From contig NZ_CP017186.1 of assembly GCF_001729745.1 (NCBI RefSeq), forward strand, positions 1,302,001-1,366,000: 64,000 nt of DNA, in the 5' to 3' direction. This document shows positions 50,803 to 60,333 of this stretch, piece after piece. Under the pieces are notes generated by a model, which was not told the DNA's origin, made no database searches, and worked only from the letters and a program-made list of their open reading frames with translations. Position 1 is the stretch's first letter. The number at the start of each line of letters is the position of its first letter. The position numbers were made by a program, and so were the translations under genes. The stretch comes from Enterobacter hormaechei subsp. hoffmannii (GTDB lineage: Bacteria > Pseudomonadota > Gammaproteobacteria > Enterobacterales > Enterobacteriaceae).

Positions 50803-50929
50803 AACAATGTCCCGGCAAAAAGGTTATTGTGACCCAAATGTCCGGGTGCGGAAAGCGCACCGCACAAAAGGGGATGTTTTTCTTACTTTTCAGGGTAGAA
50901 TAAGCCGTTCACAAGATCTGGAGAAAACC

Positions 50930-51082
50930 ATGTTAGAGTTGTTGAAAAGTCTGGTATTCGCGGTAATCATGGTGCCAGTAGTGATGGCTATCATCCTCGG
51001 TGCCATCTACGGCCTGGGTGAAGTGTTCAACGTCTTTTCGAACATTGGTCATCGTCGTGACCAGCCTAAAAAGCAGCAATGA
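50930..51082 (+). CDS. acrZ: AcrZ, small accessory protein of the AcrAB-TolC efflux pump
   Basis: A 50-residue membrane protein beginning [20 protein letters not shown], nearly identical over its first 36 residues to E. coli AcrZ (49 residues). AcrZ binds AcrB and helps export of some antibiotics such as chloramphenicol and tetracycline. One hydrophobic helix is visible (about 8-30). ATG 50930 follows TCTGGAGAAAACC. The C terminus ([13 protein letters not shown]) differs from E. coli. A TAGAAT -10-like element lies 29 bases upstream. Confidence 0.94.
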   Translation: MLELLKSLVFAVIMVPVVMAIILGAIYGLGEVFNVFSNIGHRRDQPKKQQ

Positions 51083-51090
51083 TTTCCTCC

Positions 51091-51118
51091 AAAACGCCCG
51101 GCCAGCCCGGGCGTTTTG
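51091..51118 (+). terminator. Terminator of acrZ
   Basis: Perfect 10-bp stem AAAACGCCCG / CGGGCGTTTT with a 7-base loop. Confidence 0.85.
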
Positions 51119-51213
51119 CTCTCAAGTTTATTCCTCTCCCGCCGATATCTTTTACAACGTTCCTTGAGTTTACGCATTAATGGGTACGATTTAGCGCTAG
51201 GAACGCCTGCGAT

Positions 51214-51243
51214 ATATCGTTATATTTGTTTGTATATAACGAT
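51214..51243. promoter_or_regulatory. ModE operator of modABC
   Basis: ATCGTTATAT (51216-51225) and TATATAACGAT (51233-51243) form an inverted repeat matching the known ModE site of the E. coli modA promoter. It lies immediately before the modA ribosome site (AGGAGC). Confidence 0.85.
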
Positions 51244-51260
51244 ACGCACAGGAGCTTCAA

Positions 51261-52037
51261 ATGGCACGTTCATGGGTACGCCTTTTCGCAGGGGCAACGC
51301 TGACTCTCTCACTCACCGGCCACGCGCTCGCGGATGAAGGAAAAATCACGGTCTTTGCGGCGGCGTCGCTGACTAACGCGATGCAGGATATTGCTGCGAT
51401 ATACAAAAAAGAGAAAAACGTCGAGGTGGTCTCGTCGTTTGCCTCCTCGTCGACGCTGGCCCGCCAGATCGAAGCGGGGGCACCGGCTGATCTGTTCATC
51501 TCTGCCGATCAGAAATGGATGGACTACGCGGTGGAGAAAAAATCTGTTGATACGGCTAGCCGCGAAACGCTGCTGGGAAATAGCCTGGTGGTGGTCGCGC
51601 CCGCAAACAGCAAGCAGGGCGACATCGCCATCAATAAACAGACGGACTGGACCCGTCTGCTCAACGGTGGCCGTCTGGCGGTGGGCGATCCGGAGCATGT
51701 TCCTGCCGGGATTTATGCGAAAGAAGCGCTACAAAAACTGGGCGCATGGGAGACCTTATCGCCGAAGCTGGCTCCCGCAGAAGATGTGCGCGGCGCGCTG
51801 GCGCTGGTGGAGCGTAACGAAGCCCCACTCGGGATCGTTTACGGCTCCGATGCCGTCGCCAGTAAAGGTGTGAAGGTGGTCGGTACCTTCCCGGAAGACT
51901 CGCATAAGAAAGTAGAATATCCTGTTGCGATAGTTGATGGACATAAAAATGCGACCGTGACGGCCTTCGTTGACTACCTGAAGGGGCCTGAAGCGTCCGC
52001 TATCTTTAAACGTTACGGATTTACGACTCACGAATGA
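51261..52037 (+). CDS. modA: ModA, periplasmic molybdate-binding protein
   Basis: ModA captures molybdate in the periplasm and delivers it to ModBC. The 258-residue precursor has a signal peptide (cleavage near ALA|DEG, residue 24) and binding-site segments VFAAASLTNAMQD (about 31-43), SSFASSSTLARQIEAGAPADLFISAD, and VGDPEHVPAGIYAKEAL. Its end overlaps modB by four bases (ATGA). Confidence 0.98.
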   Translation: MARSWVRLFAGATLTLSLTGHALADEGKITVFAAASLTNAMQDIAAIYKKEKNVEVVSSFASSSTLARQIEAGAPADLFISADQKWMDYAVEKKSVDTASRETLLGNSLVVVAPANSKQGDIAINKQTDWTRLLNGGRLAVGDPEHVPAGIYAKEALQKLGAWETLSPKLAPAEDVRGALALVERNEAPLGIVYGSDAVASKGVKVVGTFPEDSHKKVEYPVAIVDGHKNATVTAFVDYLKGPEASAIFKRYGFTTHE

Positions 52038-52726
52038 TATTGACCGAACCTGAATGGCAGGCCGTGCTGCTGAGCCTGAAAGTCTCTTCCCTGGCGGTTG
52101 CGCTGAGTTTGCCCTTTGGGGTGTTCTTTGCCTGGTTACTGGTTCGCGTGAAGTTTCCAGGCAAAGCCCTGCTCGACAGTGTTCTCCATCTTCCGCTCGT
52201 GTTACCGCCTGTGGTGGTCGGCTATCTGCTGCTGATCTCCATGGGGCGACGCGGTTTTATCGGCGAATGGCTGTACGACTGGTTCGGCCTGACCTTTGCT
52301 TTCAGCTGGCGCGGCGCGGTTCTGGCCGCGGCAGTAATGTCCTTCCCGCTAATGGTGCGCGCTATCCGCCTGGCGCTGGAAGGGGTGGATATCCGGCTAG
52401 AGCAGGCCGCCCGCACGCTGGGCGCAGGCCGCTGGCGGGTATTCCTGACCATTACGCTTCCGCTCACCTTACCGGGCATTATCGTCGGTACGGTGTTAGC
52501 CTTCGCCCGCTCACTGGGTGAGTTCGGCGCGACCATCACCTTTGTGTCCAACATTCCCGGCGAGACGCGGACCATCCCGTCGGCCATGTATACCCTGATT
52601 CAAACCCCGGGTGGCGAAGGTGCGGCGGCCCGGCTGTGTATTATTTCGATTGTACTCGCCCTGGTCTCGCTGCTGGTGTCTGAATGGCTGGCGCGCCTCA
52701 GCCGTGAACGGATGGGGAAACCGTGA
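52034..52726 (+). CDS. modB: ModB, molybdate ABC transporter permease
   Basis: The 230-residue inner-membrane permease has five to six spans and the EAA-type loop that contacts Mod[28 protein letters not shown] (about 117-143). The adjacent [23 protein letters not shown] is typical of molybdate permeases. It overlaps modA and modC by four bases each. Confidence 0.98.
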   Translation: MILTEPEWQAVLLSLKVSSLAVALSLPFGVFFAWLLVRVKFPGKALLDSVLHLPLVLPPVVVGYLLLISMGRRGFIGEWLYDWFGLTFAFSWRGAVLAAAVMSFPLMVRAIRLALEGVDIRLEQAARTLGAGRWRVFLTITLPLTLPGIIVGTVLAFARSLGEFGATITFVSNIPGETRTIPSAMYTLIQTPGGEGAAARLCIISIVLALVSLLVSEWLARLSRERMGKP

Positions 52727-53784
52727 TGCTGGAACTCAACTTTACGCAAACCCTGGGCAGCCACACTCTGACGCTTAACGAAACGCTGCCTGCCAGCGGT
52801 ATCACCGCCATTTTTGGCGTTTCCGGGGCAGGGAAAACGTCGCTGATTAATGCGATTAGCGGCCTGACGCGTCCCCAGTCTGGCAGAATTGTGTTAAATA
52901 ACCGCGTCTTAAACGACGCGGAGAAGAAGGTCTGCCTGTCACCGGATAAGCGCCGCATCGGCTATGTGTTTCAGGATGCGCGCCTGTTTCCGCACTACAG
53001 CGTGCGCGGAAATCTGCGCTATGGCATGGCAAAAAGCATGGCCGGACAGTTCGATAAGCTGGTGGCGCTGCTGGGCATCGAACCGCTGCTCGATCGTCTC
53101 CCGTCTTCGCTGTCGGGTGGTGAAAAACAGCGCGTGGCAATTGGCCGCGCCCTGTTAACCGCGCCGGAATTGTTGCTGCTGGATGAGCCGCTGGCCTCGC
53201 TGGATATTCCGCGCAAGCGCGAGTTGCTGCCGTATCTGCAACGTCTGGCGCGGGAAATCAACGTGCCTATGCTGTACGTCAGCCATTCGCTGGATGAGAT
53301 CTTACATCTGGCCGACAAAGTGCTGGTGCTGGAGGCGGGCAGGGTGAAGGCATTCGGCAATCTGGAAGAGGTATGGGGCAGCAGCGTTATGCATCCGTGG
53401 CTGCCAAAGGAGCAGCAGAGCAGCATTCTGAAGGTGAGCGTGCTGGAGCACCATCCACATTATGCGATGACCGCGCTGGCGCTGGGTGACCAGCATTTGT
53501 GGGTGAATAAAATCGATACGCCGATTCAGTCCACGTTACGGATCCGCATTCAGGCGTCGGATGTCTCCCTGGTGCTGCAACCGCCGCTGCAAACCAGTAT
53601 CCGCAATATTTTGCGCGCAAAAGTGGCGCAGTGTTTTGATGATAACGGCCAGGTAGAAGTGCAACTGGAAGTGGGCAACAGAACGCTGTGGGCGCGCATC
53701 AGCCCGTGGGCCAGGGATGAGTTAGGCATCAAGCCTGGCCTGTGGCTTTACGCGCAAATCAAGAGCGTCTCTATCACCGCCTGA
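52723..53784 (+). CDS. modC: ModC, molybdate ABC transporter ATPase
   Basis: ModC hydrolyses ATP to drive molybdate import. The 353-residue protein has Walker [15 protein letters not shown] (about 32-45), the signature [15 protein letters not shown] (about 129-143), Walker [13 protein letters not shown], and a C-terminal Mop domain (about 285-350, [13 protein letters not shown]). GTG or ATG tandem starts occur at 52723-52728; the frame begins at 52723. Its stop abuts the ybhA stop with no spacer. Confidence 0.98.
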   Translation: MMLELNFTQTLGSHTLTLNETLPASGITAIFGVSGAGKTSLINAISGLTRPQSGRIVLNNRVLNDAEKKVCLSPDKRRIGYVFQDARLFPHYSVRGNLRYGMAKSMAGQFDKLVALLGIEPLLDRLPSSLSGGEKQRVAIGRALLTAPELLLLDEPLASLDIPRKRELLPYLQRLAREINVPMLYVSHSLDEILHLADKVLVLEAGRVKAFGNLEEVWGSSVMHPWLPKEQQSSILKVSVLEHHPHYAMTALALGDQHLWVNKIDTPIQSTLRIRIQASDVSLVLQPPLQTSIRNILRAKVAQCFDDNGQVEVQLEVGNRTLWARISPWARDELGIKPGLWLYAQIKSVSITA

Positions 53785-54603
53785 TTACAGCAGGTGGGTA
53801 TAAATATACTGCGCGATGCTGTCAGTGGTGTTATCGCCAATCACCACGTTAGCACGCGCTTTCACCGCATCATCGGCGTTGCCCATCGCCACGCCCGTTC
53901 CGGCCGCTTCCAGCATGCTGATGTCGTTATAGTTATCGCCGAAGGCAATCACGTCCTGCATTGACCAGCCCTGTGACTCAACGAACTGGGTCAAACGCTT
54001 TCCTTTGCTGTTGCCTTTACGGGCGATATCCACCTGATCGTGCCAGGACCATTCACATTCCAGACCCAGCGTATGCTCGACATGTTTTGCGAAGGTGTTC
54101 AGTTTGGCGGTGTCTTCATCGGTCAGGGCAAATTTCCAGATTGCCTGGACGTCTTCCGCCGCCTGGCGCAGGGAGGAAACCTGAGTGAACACCGGACGCT
54201 GCGCTTCCGGCAGAGACAGGGCCCAGTTGCTGGTGCGGATCACATGGCCGGTAGGGCGTTCATACAGCATGGCGTTATCCACATACATCAGGCCGTGAAT
54301 CGCGTGCTCATCCAGTAAATCAATCAATTGCAGCGCCTGCGGAACGGGAAGCGGATCAGAGGTTAAAACCTTTTTTGCCTGATAATCATACAAATAGGTG
54401 CCATTACAACAAATTGCAGGTGTATCTAAGCCCAGTGCCTGATAAAAAGGATGAATGGCTACGTGATGTCGACCCGTTACGATGAGAAGTTGATACCCCG
54501 CTTCCCGGGCTCGTTTGAGGGCCTCAAGAGAAGAGGGGAGCAGGGTTTTCTGAGGGGTAAGCAGTGTTCCGTCTAAATCCAGGGCAATCACTCGCGAGGT
54601 CAT
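53785..54603 (-). CDS. ybhA: YbhA, HAD-family pyridoxal phosphate / sugar phosphatase
   Basis: A 272-residue Cof-type HAD phosphatase matching E. coli YbhA, which acts on pyridoxal 5'-phosphate and several sugar phosphates in vitro. Motif I is IALDLDGTLLTPQ (nucleophile Asp near 9), motif II IVTGRHH (about 41-47), and motif IV GDNYNDISMLEAAGTGVAMGNA (about 213-234). It is convergent with modC with directly abutting stops and divergent from pgl. Confidence 0.96.
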   Translation of the reverse strand: MTSRVIALDLDGTLLTPQKTLLPSSLEALKRAREAGYQLLIVTGRHHVAIHPFYQALGLDTPAICCNGTYLYDYQAKKVLTSDPLPVPQALQLIDLLDEHAIHGLMYVDNAMLYERPTGHVIRTSNWALSLPEAQRPVFTQVSSLRQAAEDVQAIWKFALTDEDTAKLNTFAKHVEHTLGLECEWSWHDQVDIARKGNSKGKRLTQFVESQGWSMQDVIAFGDNYNDISMLEAAGTGVAMGNADDAVKARANVVIGDNTTDSIAQYIYTHLL

Positions 54604-54722
54604 TTTTTCTTCCGGGTTAATGTTGAATTTAAGGTCTGTCGGGATGGTACACCGAGAGCGGAACCCTGCAAAATCCCGGACTACAATTCAGCATTCACCG
54701 TTAAAAATAATCAGGAGTATTC

Positions 54723-55718
54723 ATGAAACAAACCGTTTATACCGCCAGTCCTGAAAGTCAGCAGATCCATGTCTGGCGTTTGAATACAGAAGGTTCGCTT
54801 ACGCTGGTTCAGGTTGTTGATGTGCCAGGCCAGGTGCAGCCGATGGTCGTCAGCCCGGATAAACGTTTTCTTTATGTCGGGGTACGCCCGGAATTCCGCG
54901 TACTCGCATACCGCATCTCCCCGGATGACGGCGCGCTGACCTATACCGCAGAAGCGCCGCTGCCGGGCAGCCCGACCCATATTTCTACCGACCATAAAGG
55001 CAACTTTATCTTCAGCGGCTCCTACAATGCAGGCTGCGTGAGCGTCACCCGCCTGGAAGACGGTATTCCCGTTGAAACCGTCGACGTGGTAGAAGGGCTT
55101 GAGGGTTGCCACTCCGCCAACATTTCGCCGGATAACCGCACGCTGTGGGTGCCAGCGCTGAAGCAGGATCGCATCTGCCTGTTTACCCTGAGCGATGACG
55201 GTCATCTGGTCGCGCAGAGCCCGGCGGAAGTCACCACCGTGGAAGGCGCAGGCCCGCGCCATATGGTCTTCCACCCGAATCAGCAGTATGCCTATGTCGT
55301 TAACGAGCTGAACAGCTCGGTAGATGTCTGGGAGCTGAACGATCCTAACGGGCAGATCGAGTGCGTACAGACGCTGGACATGATGCCAGCTGATTTCTCC
55401 GACACACGCTGGGCGGCAGACATTCACATCACGCCGGATGGCCGCCACCTGTATGCCTGTGACCGTACCTCCAGTCTGATCACCGTCTTCAGCGTCTCTG
55501 AAGACGGCAGCGTTCTGGCAGTTGAGGGCTTCCAGCCGACAGAAACCCAGCCGCGCGGCTTTAATGTCGACCACAGCGGCAAATACCTGATTGCGGCGGG
55601 GCAGAAATCCCACCACATCGCGCTCTATGAAATCAAAGGCGTGCAGGGTCTACTGGAAGAGAAAGGACGCTATGCGGTCGGACAAGGGCCGATGTGGGTT
55701 GTGATTAACGCTCACTGA
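54723..55718 (+). CDS. pgl: 6-phosphogluconolactonase
   Basis: Pgl hydrolyses 6-phosphogluconolactone in the pentose phosphate pathway. The 331-residue protein is a seven-bladed beta-propeller of the lactonase family, begins [20 protein letters not shown], and contains [24 protein letters not shown] and [23 protein letters not shown], including the conserved catalytic His/Arg. ATG 54723 follows CAGGAGTATTC. A terminator follows 13 bases after the stop. Confidence 0.97.
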   Translation: MKQTVYTASPESQQIHVWRLNTEGSLTLVQVVDVPGQVQPMVVSPDKRFLYVGVRPEFRVLAYRISPDDGALTYTAEAPLPGSPTHISTDHKGNFIFSGSYNAGCVSVTRLEDGIPVETVDVVEGLEGCHSANISPDNRTLWVPALKQDRICLFTLSDDGHLVAQSPAEVTTVEGAGPRHMVFHPNQQYAYVVNELNSSVDVWELNDPNGQIECVQTLDMMPADFSDTRWAADIHITPDGRHLYACDRTSSLITVFSVSEDGSVLAVEGFQPTETQPRGFNVDHSGKYLIAAGQKSHHIALYEIKGVQGLLEEKGRYAVGQGPMWVVINAH

Positions 55719-55730
55719 TCCGTAGACGAA

Positions 55731-55760
55731 AAAAAACCTCGCACATGCGAGGTTTTTTTA
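55731..55760. terminator. Terminator after pgl
   Basis: A-run, perfect stem AACCTCGCA / TGCGAGGTT, T-run. The symmetric runs make it bidirectional; it can also stop transcripts from ybhC. Confidence 0.9.
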
Positions 55761-55778
55761 TGCGTGGTTAATGCATGA

Positions 55779-55819
55779 GGTAGGCCGGGTAAGGCGTAGC
55801 CGCCACCCGGCAGCAGGCA
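55779..55819. repeat. REP element between pgl and ybhC
   Basis: A single REP-like palindrome with the stem GCCGGGT / ACCCGGC around AAGGCGTAGCCGCC. Confidence 0.8.
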
Positions 55820-55821
55820 TT

Positions 55822-57105
55822 TTACTGCTTCGGTTCAGCAACCACTTTGCTACCCAGACCGCGGTTGTTGTATTCCCACATGCGGTTGAAGTTAGCGTCG
55901 TTCAGGTTACGCTGCACGTTGTCTTTATCATCCACCGTGCCGATGTTGCCGGAGAAAGGACGTTTCGAGATCGCCGCATCCGCCCACGGTTTCGCCATGT
56001 TAAAGCCTTCGTTAATCACGCTGTCGCGGATCACGACCTGGCCGTTAGTGGCGGAGTCCACGTCCAGAGAGCGGCCAAGCTGCGCCACGCCATCGCCAGC
56101 AGCAGTAAAGCGGCTATTCACGGCCAGGAAGCCATAGAACAGGTTAGACTGCGTGGCCGGGGCAAAGACGTAACCTTCCTGCTGCGTACGTGAATTCACC
56201 ACGCGGAAGTCGGTGTTATCAAATACCACCGCGCCGCGACCGGAGACCATATCCACGTCGCCTTCAATGTAGCTGTTGGTGACCAGAGTACGCGTCAGAC
56301 GATTGTTCTGAAGGGTATTCTGCACGCCGCTGTTGGTCACGAAGAAGGTATTCTGGCGGCCCAGGATATTGACGTTGTTAATCTGTACCTTGTCGCCATC
56401 GCTACGCAGCGCCACGGCCTGGTGATTACCTGCGTCAACGCTGTCGCCCAGGGTGTTCTGAATGGTCAGGTTCTGCAATTGCAGGCCGTTGTTCTGTGAC
56501 CAGAATACCGCCGAGCACATCACGCCAATGGTGGCGGCACGTTTGCGCTGGCAGTTATCAAACATATACCACGCCGGTTTACCTGGCATGTATTTACCGG
56601 CCGGGTTCACCAGATGGCGCCAGGTGGTGCTGTCGATCTCTGAATCAATCGCCAGGCCAATTTTCACGTCGACCGCTTTTTCGCCAAGTCCGTAAAGCGT
56701 AATGCTTCCCGGTGCCGCCGGAACATAAACGGTTCCTTCGTATTCACCCGGCAGGATGGCAATGTACTGACGAGATGCGCTGTGTTTGGTGATTGCGGCA
56801 TCAACAGCTGCCTGAATTGAGGTGTGCGTAACGCCCTCTGCTCCGGCCGGGCCGACAACGAAGTCTGGCTGTTTCGGCAGGTTAATAGAAGAAGGCGTCC
56901 ATGGGGCTGCATTGGGATCCATCGCCGAGAAATAGTGGGCACGGGTGAAGTTCTTCGCTTCAGCCGCTGACAGGATCGGACGGGAAGCGGTGCCCGGAGC
57001 AACCTGCTCAGAAGGTTGCTGATCCGGTGGTGTTGAACTGCAAGCGGATAAAGTCACGCCAAAGGCGAGTGCCAACGCCAGACGGGAAATCCTGGAAATA
57101 TTCAA
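55822..57105 (-). CDS. ybhC: YbhC, outer-membrane lipoprotein of the pectinesterase family (acyl-CoA thioesterase activity)
   Basis: The 427-residue precursor matches E. coli YbhC in length. It has a lipoprotein signal (MNISRISRLALALAFGVTLS then AC, lipidated Cys22) and a right-handed beta-helix domain of pectinesterase type, with the motifs GPAGAEGVTHTSIQAAVDAAI, GRQNTFFVTNSG and YIEGDVDMVSGRGAVVFDN, the last near the catalytic Asp region. E. coli YbhC lacks clear pectinesterase activity and is annotated as a thioesterase-like protein; the natural substrate is not established. In E. coli it also flanks the lambda attachment site. Confidence 0.94.
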   Translation of the reverse strand: MNISRISRLALALAFGVTLSACSSTPPDQQPSEQVAPGTASRPILSAAEAKNFTRAHYFSAMDPNAAPWTPSSINLPKQPDFVVGPAGAEGVTHTSIQAAVDAAITKHSASRQYIAILPGEYEGTVYVPAAPGSITLYGLGEKAVDVKIGLAIDSEIDSTTWRHLVNPAGKYMPGKPAWYMFDNCQRKRAATIGVMCSAVFWSQNNGLQLQNLTIQNTLGDSVDAGNHQAVALRSDGDKVQINNVNILGRQNTFFVTNSGVQNTLQNNRLTRTLVTNSYIEGDVDMVSGRGAVVFDNTDFRVVNSRTQQEGYVFAPATQSNLFYGFLAVNSRFTAAGDGVAQLGRSLDVDSATNGQVVIRDSVINEGFNMAKPWADAAISKRPFSGNIGTVDDKDNVQRNLNDANFNRMWEYNNRGLGSKVVAEPKQ

Positions 57106-57151
57106 GGTAATGCTCCTGGGTATGCAAGTCTTATCTGAATAGACGAAATAG

Positions 57152-57174
57152 CCTGCTTTTTTATACTAAGTTGA
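57152..57174. other. attB: Lambda-type attB site, unoccupied
   Basis: The 15-bp lambda core GCTTTTTTATACTAA is present in full at 57155-57169. The flanks also match E. coli attB (CCT before; TTGAGCG after), with one change, C to G, directly after the core. It sits just upstream of ybhC, the same place as attB in E. coli K-12. No integrase or prophage is present. Confidence 0.9.
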
Positions 57175-57268
57175 GCGAAACGGGAAGATAAAAACGGGAA
57201 AAGTTGCATTTTTGCCCGCAGGCGACGGGAAAGTCATCACAAATAAATAACATTTTCCTGCAAGGCGG

Positions 57269-57308
57269 TTGACAGCAGGTGACAGATGAAAATAAATGTC
57301 TATACAAC
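57269..57308 (+). promoter_or_regulatory. hutIGC promoter with HutC operator
   Basis: A perfect -35 TTGACA (57269-57274) is followed at 17 bases by ATAAAT (57292-57297). TGTCTATACAA (57297-57307), a half-conserved copy of the operator before hutU, overlaps the probable start point, so HutC should autoregulate this operon. The site covers ATG 57296, which argues against that codon as the hutI start. Confidence 0.65.
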
Positions 57309-57328
57309 CCATGACAAGCGGAAGGCAC

Positions 57329-58552
57329 ATGCAGCAGCTTCATCCCGATGATGTGATATGGCGAAATGCGCGACTGGCGACCCTGGCGACAGGTGAGCCG
57401 GAACCCTACGGCCTGAAAGAACAACATGCCCTCGTCGTGCGCGGCCAGACGATTGCGGCCGTTATTCCTGAAGCCGAGATCCCCTCCGGGCATCGTCAGT
57501 GTGTCGATCTCGACGGGCGTCTGGTTACTCCCGGCCTGATCGATTGCCACACCCATCTGGTGTTCGGCGGCGATCGCGCAGCGGAATGGGAGCAACGGCT
57601 TAACGGCGTGTCGTATCAGACCATTAGCGCGCAGGGCGGCGGTATTAACGCCACGGTCACGGCGACCCGCAACAGTTCGCCGGAAATGCTCCTGACGGTG
57701 GCGCAGCAGCGGCTCCAGCGGCTGATGAATGAAGGCGTAACGACCATTGAAATCAAATCGGGATACGGACTGAACGTCCAGGCCGAAGAGAAAATGCTGC
57801 TGGTTGCCCGCCAGCTCAGCCTGAACAATCTGGTCGATATCAGCCCGACGCTGCTGGCCGCGCACGCCGTTCCTGCCGAGTACCGACAGGATCCGGATGC
57901 CTATCTCACGCTGGTCTGTGAGCAGATCATGCCCACGCTGTGGCAAAAAGAGTTATTTGAAGCGGTGGACGTGTTTTGTGAAAACGTCGGCTTTACCCCG
58001 GTGCAAACCGAGCGCCTGTTCCGGGCCGCCGCCGCGCTCGGGATCCCGGTAAAAGGGCATGTAGAGCAACTGTCGAATCTGGGCGGCGCGGCGCTGGTCA
58101 GCCAGTATAAGGGGCTGTCGGCCGATCATATTGAGTATCTCGATGATGCAGGTATTCAGGCGATGGCGCAAAGCGGCACGGTGGCGGTATTGCTCCCCGG
58201 CGCGTTCTATTTTCTTCAGGAGCGCCAGCGTCCACCGGTGGCGCAGCTCAGAGAGCAGGGCGTGCCGATGGCGGTGGCTACCGACTACAACCCGGGCACC
58301 AGCCCGTTTGCCAGCCTGCATCTGGCAATGAACATGGCCTGCGTCCAGTTTGGCCTCACGCCGGAAGAGGCCTGGGCTGGCGTGACGCGGCATGCGGCGC
58401 AGGCGCTAGGTCGTGGCGCGACGCACGGGCAGTTAAAGCCCAGTTATGTGGCTGATTTCGTCGTCTGGGAGGCGAATCATCCGGTTGAGATGGTTTACGA
58501 GCCGGGGCGGAATCCTTTATATCAACGCGTGTTTCGGGGGCAGGTAGCATGA
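57329..58552 (+). CDS. hutI: Imidazolonepropionase
   Basis: HutI opens the ring of 4-imidazolone-5-propionate to N-formimino-glutamate, step three of histidine breakdown. The 407-residue amidohydrolase begins [19 protein letters not shown]. The metal motif is [13 protein letters not shown] (about 71-83), with [28 protein letters not shown] (metal His) and [10 protein letters not shown] (catalytic Asp). The start at 57329 has a GGAAGG ribosome site 6 bases upstream; an upstream ATG (57296) would add 11 residues but lies in the operator. It overlaps hutG by four bases. Confidence 0.96.
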   Translation: MQQLHPDDVIWRNARLATLATGEPEPYGLKEQHALVVRGQTIAAVIPEAEIPSGHRQCVDLDGRLVTPGLIDCHTHLVFGGDRAAEWEQRLNGVSYQTISAQGGGINATVTATRNSSPEMLLTVAQQRLQRLMNEGVTTIEIKSGYGLNVQAEEKMLLVARQLSLNNLVDISPTLLAAHAVPAEYRQDPDAYLTLVCEQIMPTLWQKELFEAVDVFCENVGFTPVQTERLFRAAAALGIPVKGHVEQLSNLGGAALVSQYKGLSADHIEYLDDAGIQAMAQSGTVAVLLPGAFYFLQERQRPPVAQLREQGVPMAVATDYNPGTSPFASLHLAMNMACVQFGLTPEEAWAGVTRHAAQALGRGATHGQLKPSYVADFVVWEANHPVEMVYEPGRNPLYQRVFRGQVA

Positions 58553-59487
58553 AATTGTGGCATCCCGTTTCCCCGCAGGTCTGGCAGGGTCGTGACGACA
58601 GCGCCGAATCCAGCACCGCGAAACGTCTCTTCCAGACCATAAAGCAGCGCGAACACTTTGCACCCGTGCCGTCAGACATCGCCCTGCTGGGCTTTGAATG
58701 TGATGAAGGGGTTAAGCGTAACCAGGGCAGGCCCGGTGCTGCACAGGCTCCCGATGTTCTGCGCGGCGCGCTGGCGAATATGGCGAGCCATCAGGGGCAT
58801 GCGCGCCTCGTGGATATGGGCTCCATTTTTGTTGAAGGCAATGCGCTGGAGGCGGCACAGCAGGCGCTGAGCGAGGCCATTACCGCGTGCCAGCAATCCG
58901 GGATGCGTACTCTGGTTTTCGGCGGTGGACATGAAACCGCCTGGGCGCACGGGCGCGGCGTGCTGGATGCCTTTCCGAACGATCGCATTGCGGTGATCAA
59001 CCTGGATGCGCACCTCGATTTACGTAAGGCTGAACGGGCTACGTCCGGCACGCCGTTCCGCCAGCTGGCGCACTACTGCGCGTCGCAGTCGCGGGCGTTT
59101 CACTACGCCTGCCTGGGGGTAAGCCGTGCGGCGAATACCCAGGCGCTGTGGGAGGAAGCTGAACGGTTGAACGTGATGCTGGTTGAAGATCTCGATTTTC
59201 GCCGGGATGCGCTATCCGCGCTGGATAGCGTGCTTGCGCAGGCAGACCGGGTCTATCTCACCATTGACCTCGATGTGCTGCCCGCCGCAGAAATGCCCGC
59301 CGTATCCGCCCCTGCGGCGTTGGGGATCCCGGCGCTGGATCTGTTCCCGGTGATTGAGCGTATCTGCCGAAGCGGTAAACTACAGGCGGCGGATCTGGTG
59401 GAATATAATCCGCACTACGACCGGGACGGTCAGGGGGCGAAGCTTGCCGCCCGACTGGCCTGGCAAATTGCTCACTGGTGGGCATAA
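58549..59487 (+). CDS. hutG: Formimidoylglutamase
   Basis: HutG hydrolyses N-formimino-glutamate to glutamate and formamide. The 312-residue ureohydrolase-family protein has the Mn-binding motifs [11 protein letters not shown] (about 125-135), [10 protein letters not shown] (about 148-157), and [16 protein letters not shown] (about 238-253). It belongs to the four-step pathway ending in formamide. Its ATG overlaps the hutI stop; hutC starts 19 bases after its end. Confidence 0.95.
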   Translation: MKLWHPVSPQVWQGRDDSAESSTAKRLFQTIKQREHFAPVPSDIALLGFECDEGVKRNQGRPGAAQAPDVLRGALANMASHQGHARLVDMGSIFVEGNALEAAQQALSEAITACQQSGMRTLVFGGGHETAWAHGRGVLDAFPNDRIAVINLDAHLDLRKAERATSGTPFRQLAHYCASQSRAFHYACLGVSRAANTQALWEEAERLNVMLVEDLDFRRDALSALDSVLAQADRVYLTIDLDVLPAAEMPAVSAPAALGIPALDLFPVIERICRSGKLQAADLVEYNPHYDRDGQGAKLAARLAWQIAHWWA

Positions 59488-59506
59488 CAACATTCAAGGA
59501 GTCATG

Positions 59507-60241
59507 ATGTTTTCACGCTCGCCCCTGCCGCAGCCGAGCCCTCCCGCGCCTTTTTACGAAAAGGTGAAGCAGGCGATCAGCGAAAAAATTGCTGCCGGCG
59601 TCTGGCGTCCGCACGACCGTATTCCCTCCGAAGCTGAACTGGTCGCGCAGTTTGGCTTTAGTCGAATGACCATTAACCGGGCGCTGCGGGAACTGACCGA
59701 TGAAGGGTTGCTGGTGCGTTTGCAGGGTGTCGGAACCTTTGTCGCCGAGCCAAAAGGACAGTCGGCGCTGTTTGAAATCCGCAGCATTGCCGATGAAATT
59801 GCCGCCCGCAACCATCAGCACCACTGCGAAGTGCTGGTGCTTGAAGAGACGCAGGCCAGCGCCGAACAGGCCATCGAGCTGAACGTTAAAGAGGGCACCC
59901 GGATCTTCCATTCGGTGATGGTGCATTATGAGAACGATATTCCGGTCCAGATTGAAGATCGCTGCGTCAACGCGGAGCGGATCCCGGACTACCTGAACCA
60001 GGATTACACCCAAACCACACCGCATGCGTATCTCTCGCTCGTCGCCCCGCTGACGGAAGGGGAGCATATCGTGGAGGCCGTGCGCGCCACGCCTCAGGAG
60101 TGCGAGTTGTTGCGTATTAAAGAGCACGATCCCTGCCTGCTGATCCGCCGTCGTACCTGGTCGTCCTCGCAAATTGTGTCGCATGCGAAGCTGCTGTTCC
60201 CGGGGAATCGTTACCGGTTGCAGGGCCACTTTATGTCATAA
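59507..60241 (+). CDS. hutC: HutC, GntR-family repressor of histidine utilisation
   Basis: HutC represses the hut operons until urocanate is present. The 244-residue protein has an N-terminal GntR helix-turn-helix (KVKQAISEKIAAGVWRPHDR, then IPSEAELVAQFGFSRMTINRALREL, about 18-66) and a C-terminal UTRA effector domain (EGTRIFHSVMVHYENDIPVQIEDRCVN and PGNRYRLQGHFMS). Tandem ATGs lie at 59504 and 59507; the AAGGAG site favours 59507. A further upstream start (59354) would run inside hutG and is not supported. It is the third gene of hutIGC. Confidence 0.94.
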   Translation: MFSRSPLPQPSPPAPFYEKVKQAISEKIAAGVWRPHDRIPSEAELVAQFGFSRMTINRALRELTDEGLLVRLQGVGTFVAEPKGQSALFEIRSIADEIAARNHQHHCEVLVLEETQASAEQAIELNVKEGTRIFHSVMVHYENDIPVQIEDRCVNAERIPDYLNQDYTQTTPHAYLSLVAPLTEGEHIVEAVRATPQECELLRIKEHDPCLLIRRRTWSSSQIVSHAKLLFPGNRYRLQGHFMS

Positions 60242-60269
60242 GTTTTATAAGCGTGATCGCTAACGCAAT

Positions 60270-60284
60270 ATAGCAAAATTGTAT
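60270..60284 (+). promoter_or_regulatory. NAC-binding site of hutUH
   Basis: ATA-GCAAAA-TTGTAT matches the NAC consensus ATA-N6-TnGTAT exactly. Its centre is about 63 bases before the predicted hutU start point, close to the NAC position reported for Klebsiella hutU (near -64). It should give activation during nitrogen limitation. Confidence 0.7.
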
Positions 60285-60304
60285 CTTTTTTGTTAAATCC
60301 GACC

Positions 60305-60333
60305 TTGTGTGTGCTTGTCTATACAAGTATATC
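60305..60333 (+). promoter_or_regulatory. hutUH promoter with HutC operator in the spacer
   Basis: TTGTGT (60305-60310) and TATATC (60328-60333) have a 17-base spacer. The spacer contains the near-palindrome CTTGTCTATACAAG (60314-60327), the second HutC site in this cluster. Confidence 0.65.

Noticed and set aside
51176-51260. Molybdenum cofactor riboswitch before modA
   Set aside because: The leader is too short and its symmetry is fully explained by the ModE DNA operator.
54711-55616. 301-codon frame antisense to pgl
   Set aside because: Fully overlaps the well-supported pgl gene and has no motif or start signal.
57155-57169. Prophage boundary at the attB core
   Set aside because: Only one copy of the core was seen in the window and no integrase or phage genes; the site is empty.
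59354-59506. Longer HutC start at 59354
   Set aside because: The added 51 residues overlap hutG in another frame and do not resemble a GntR N terminus; AAGGAG is placed for 59507.
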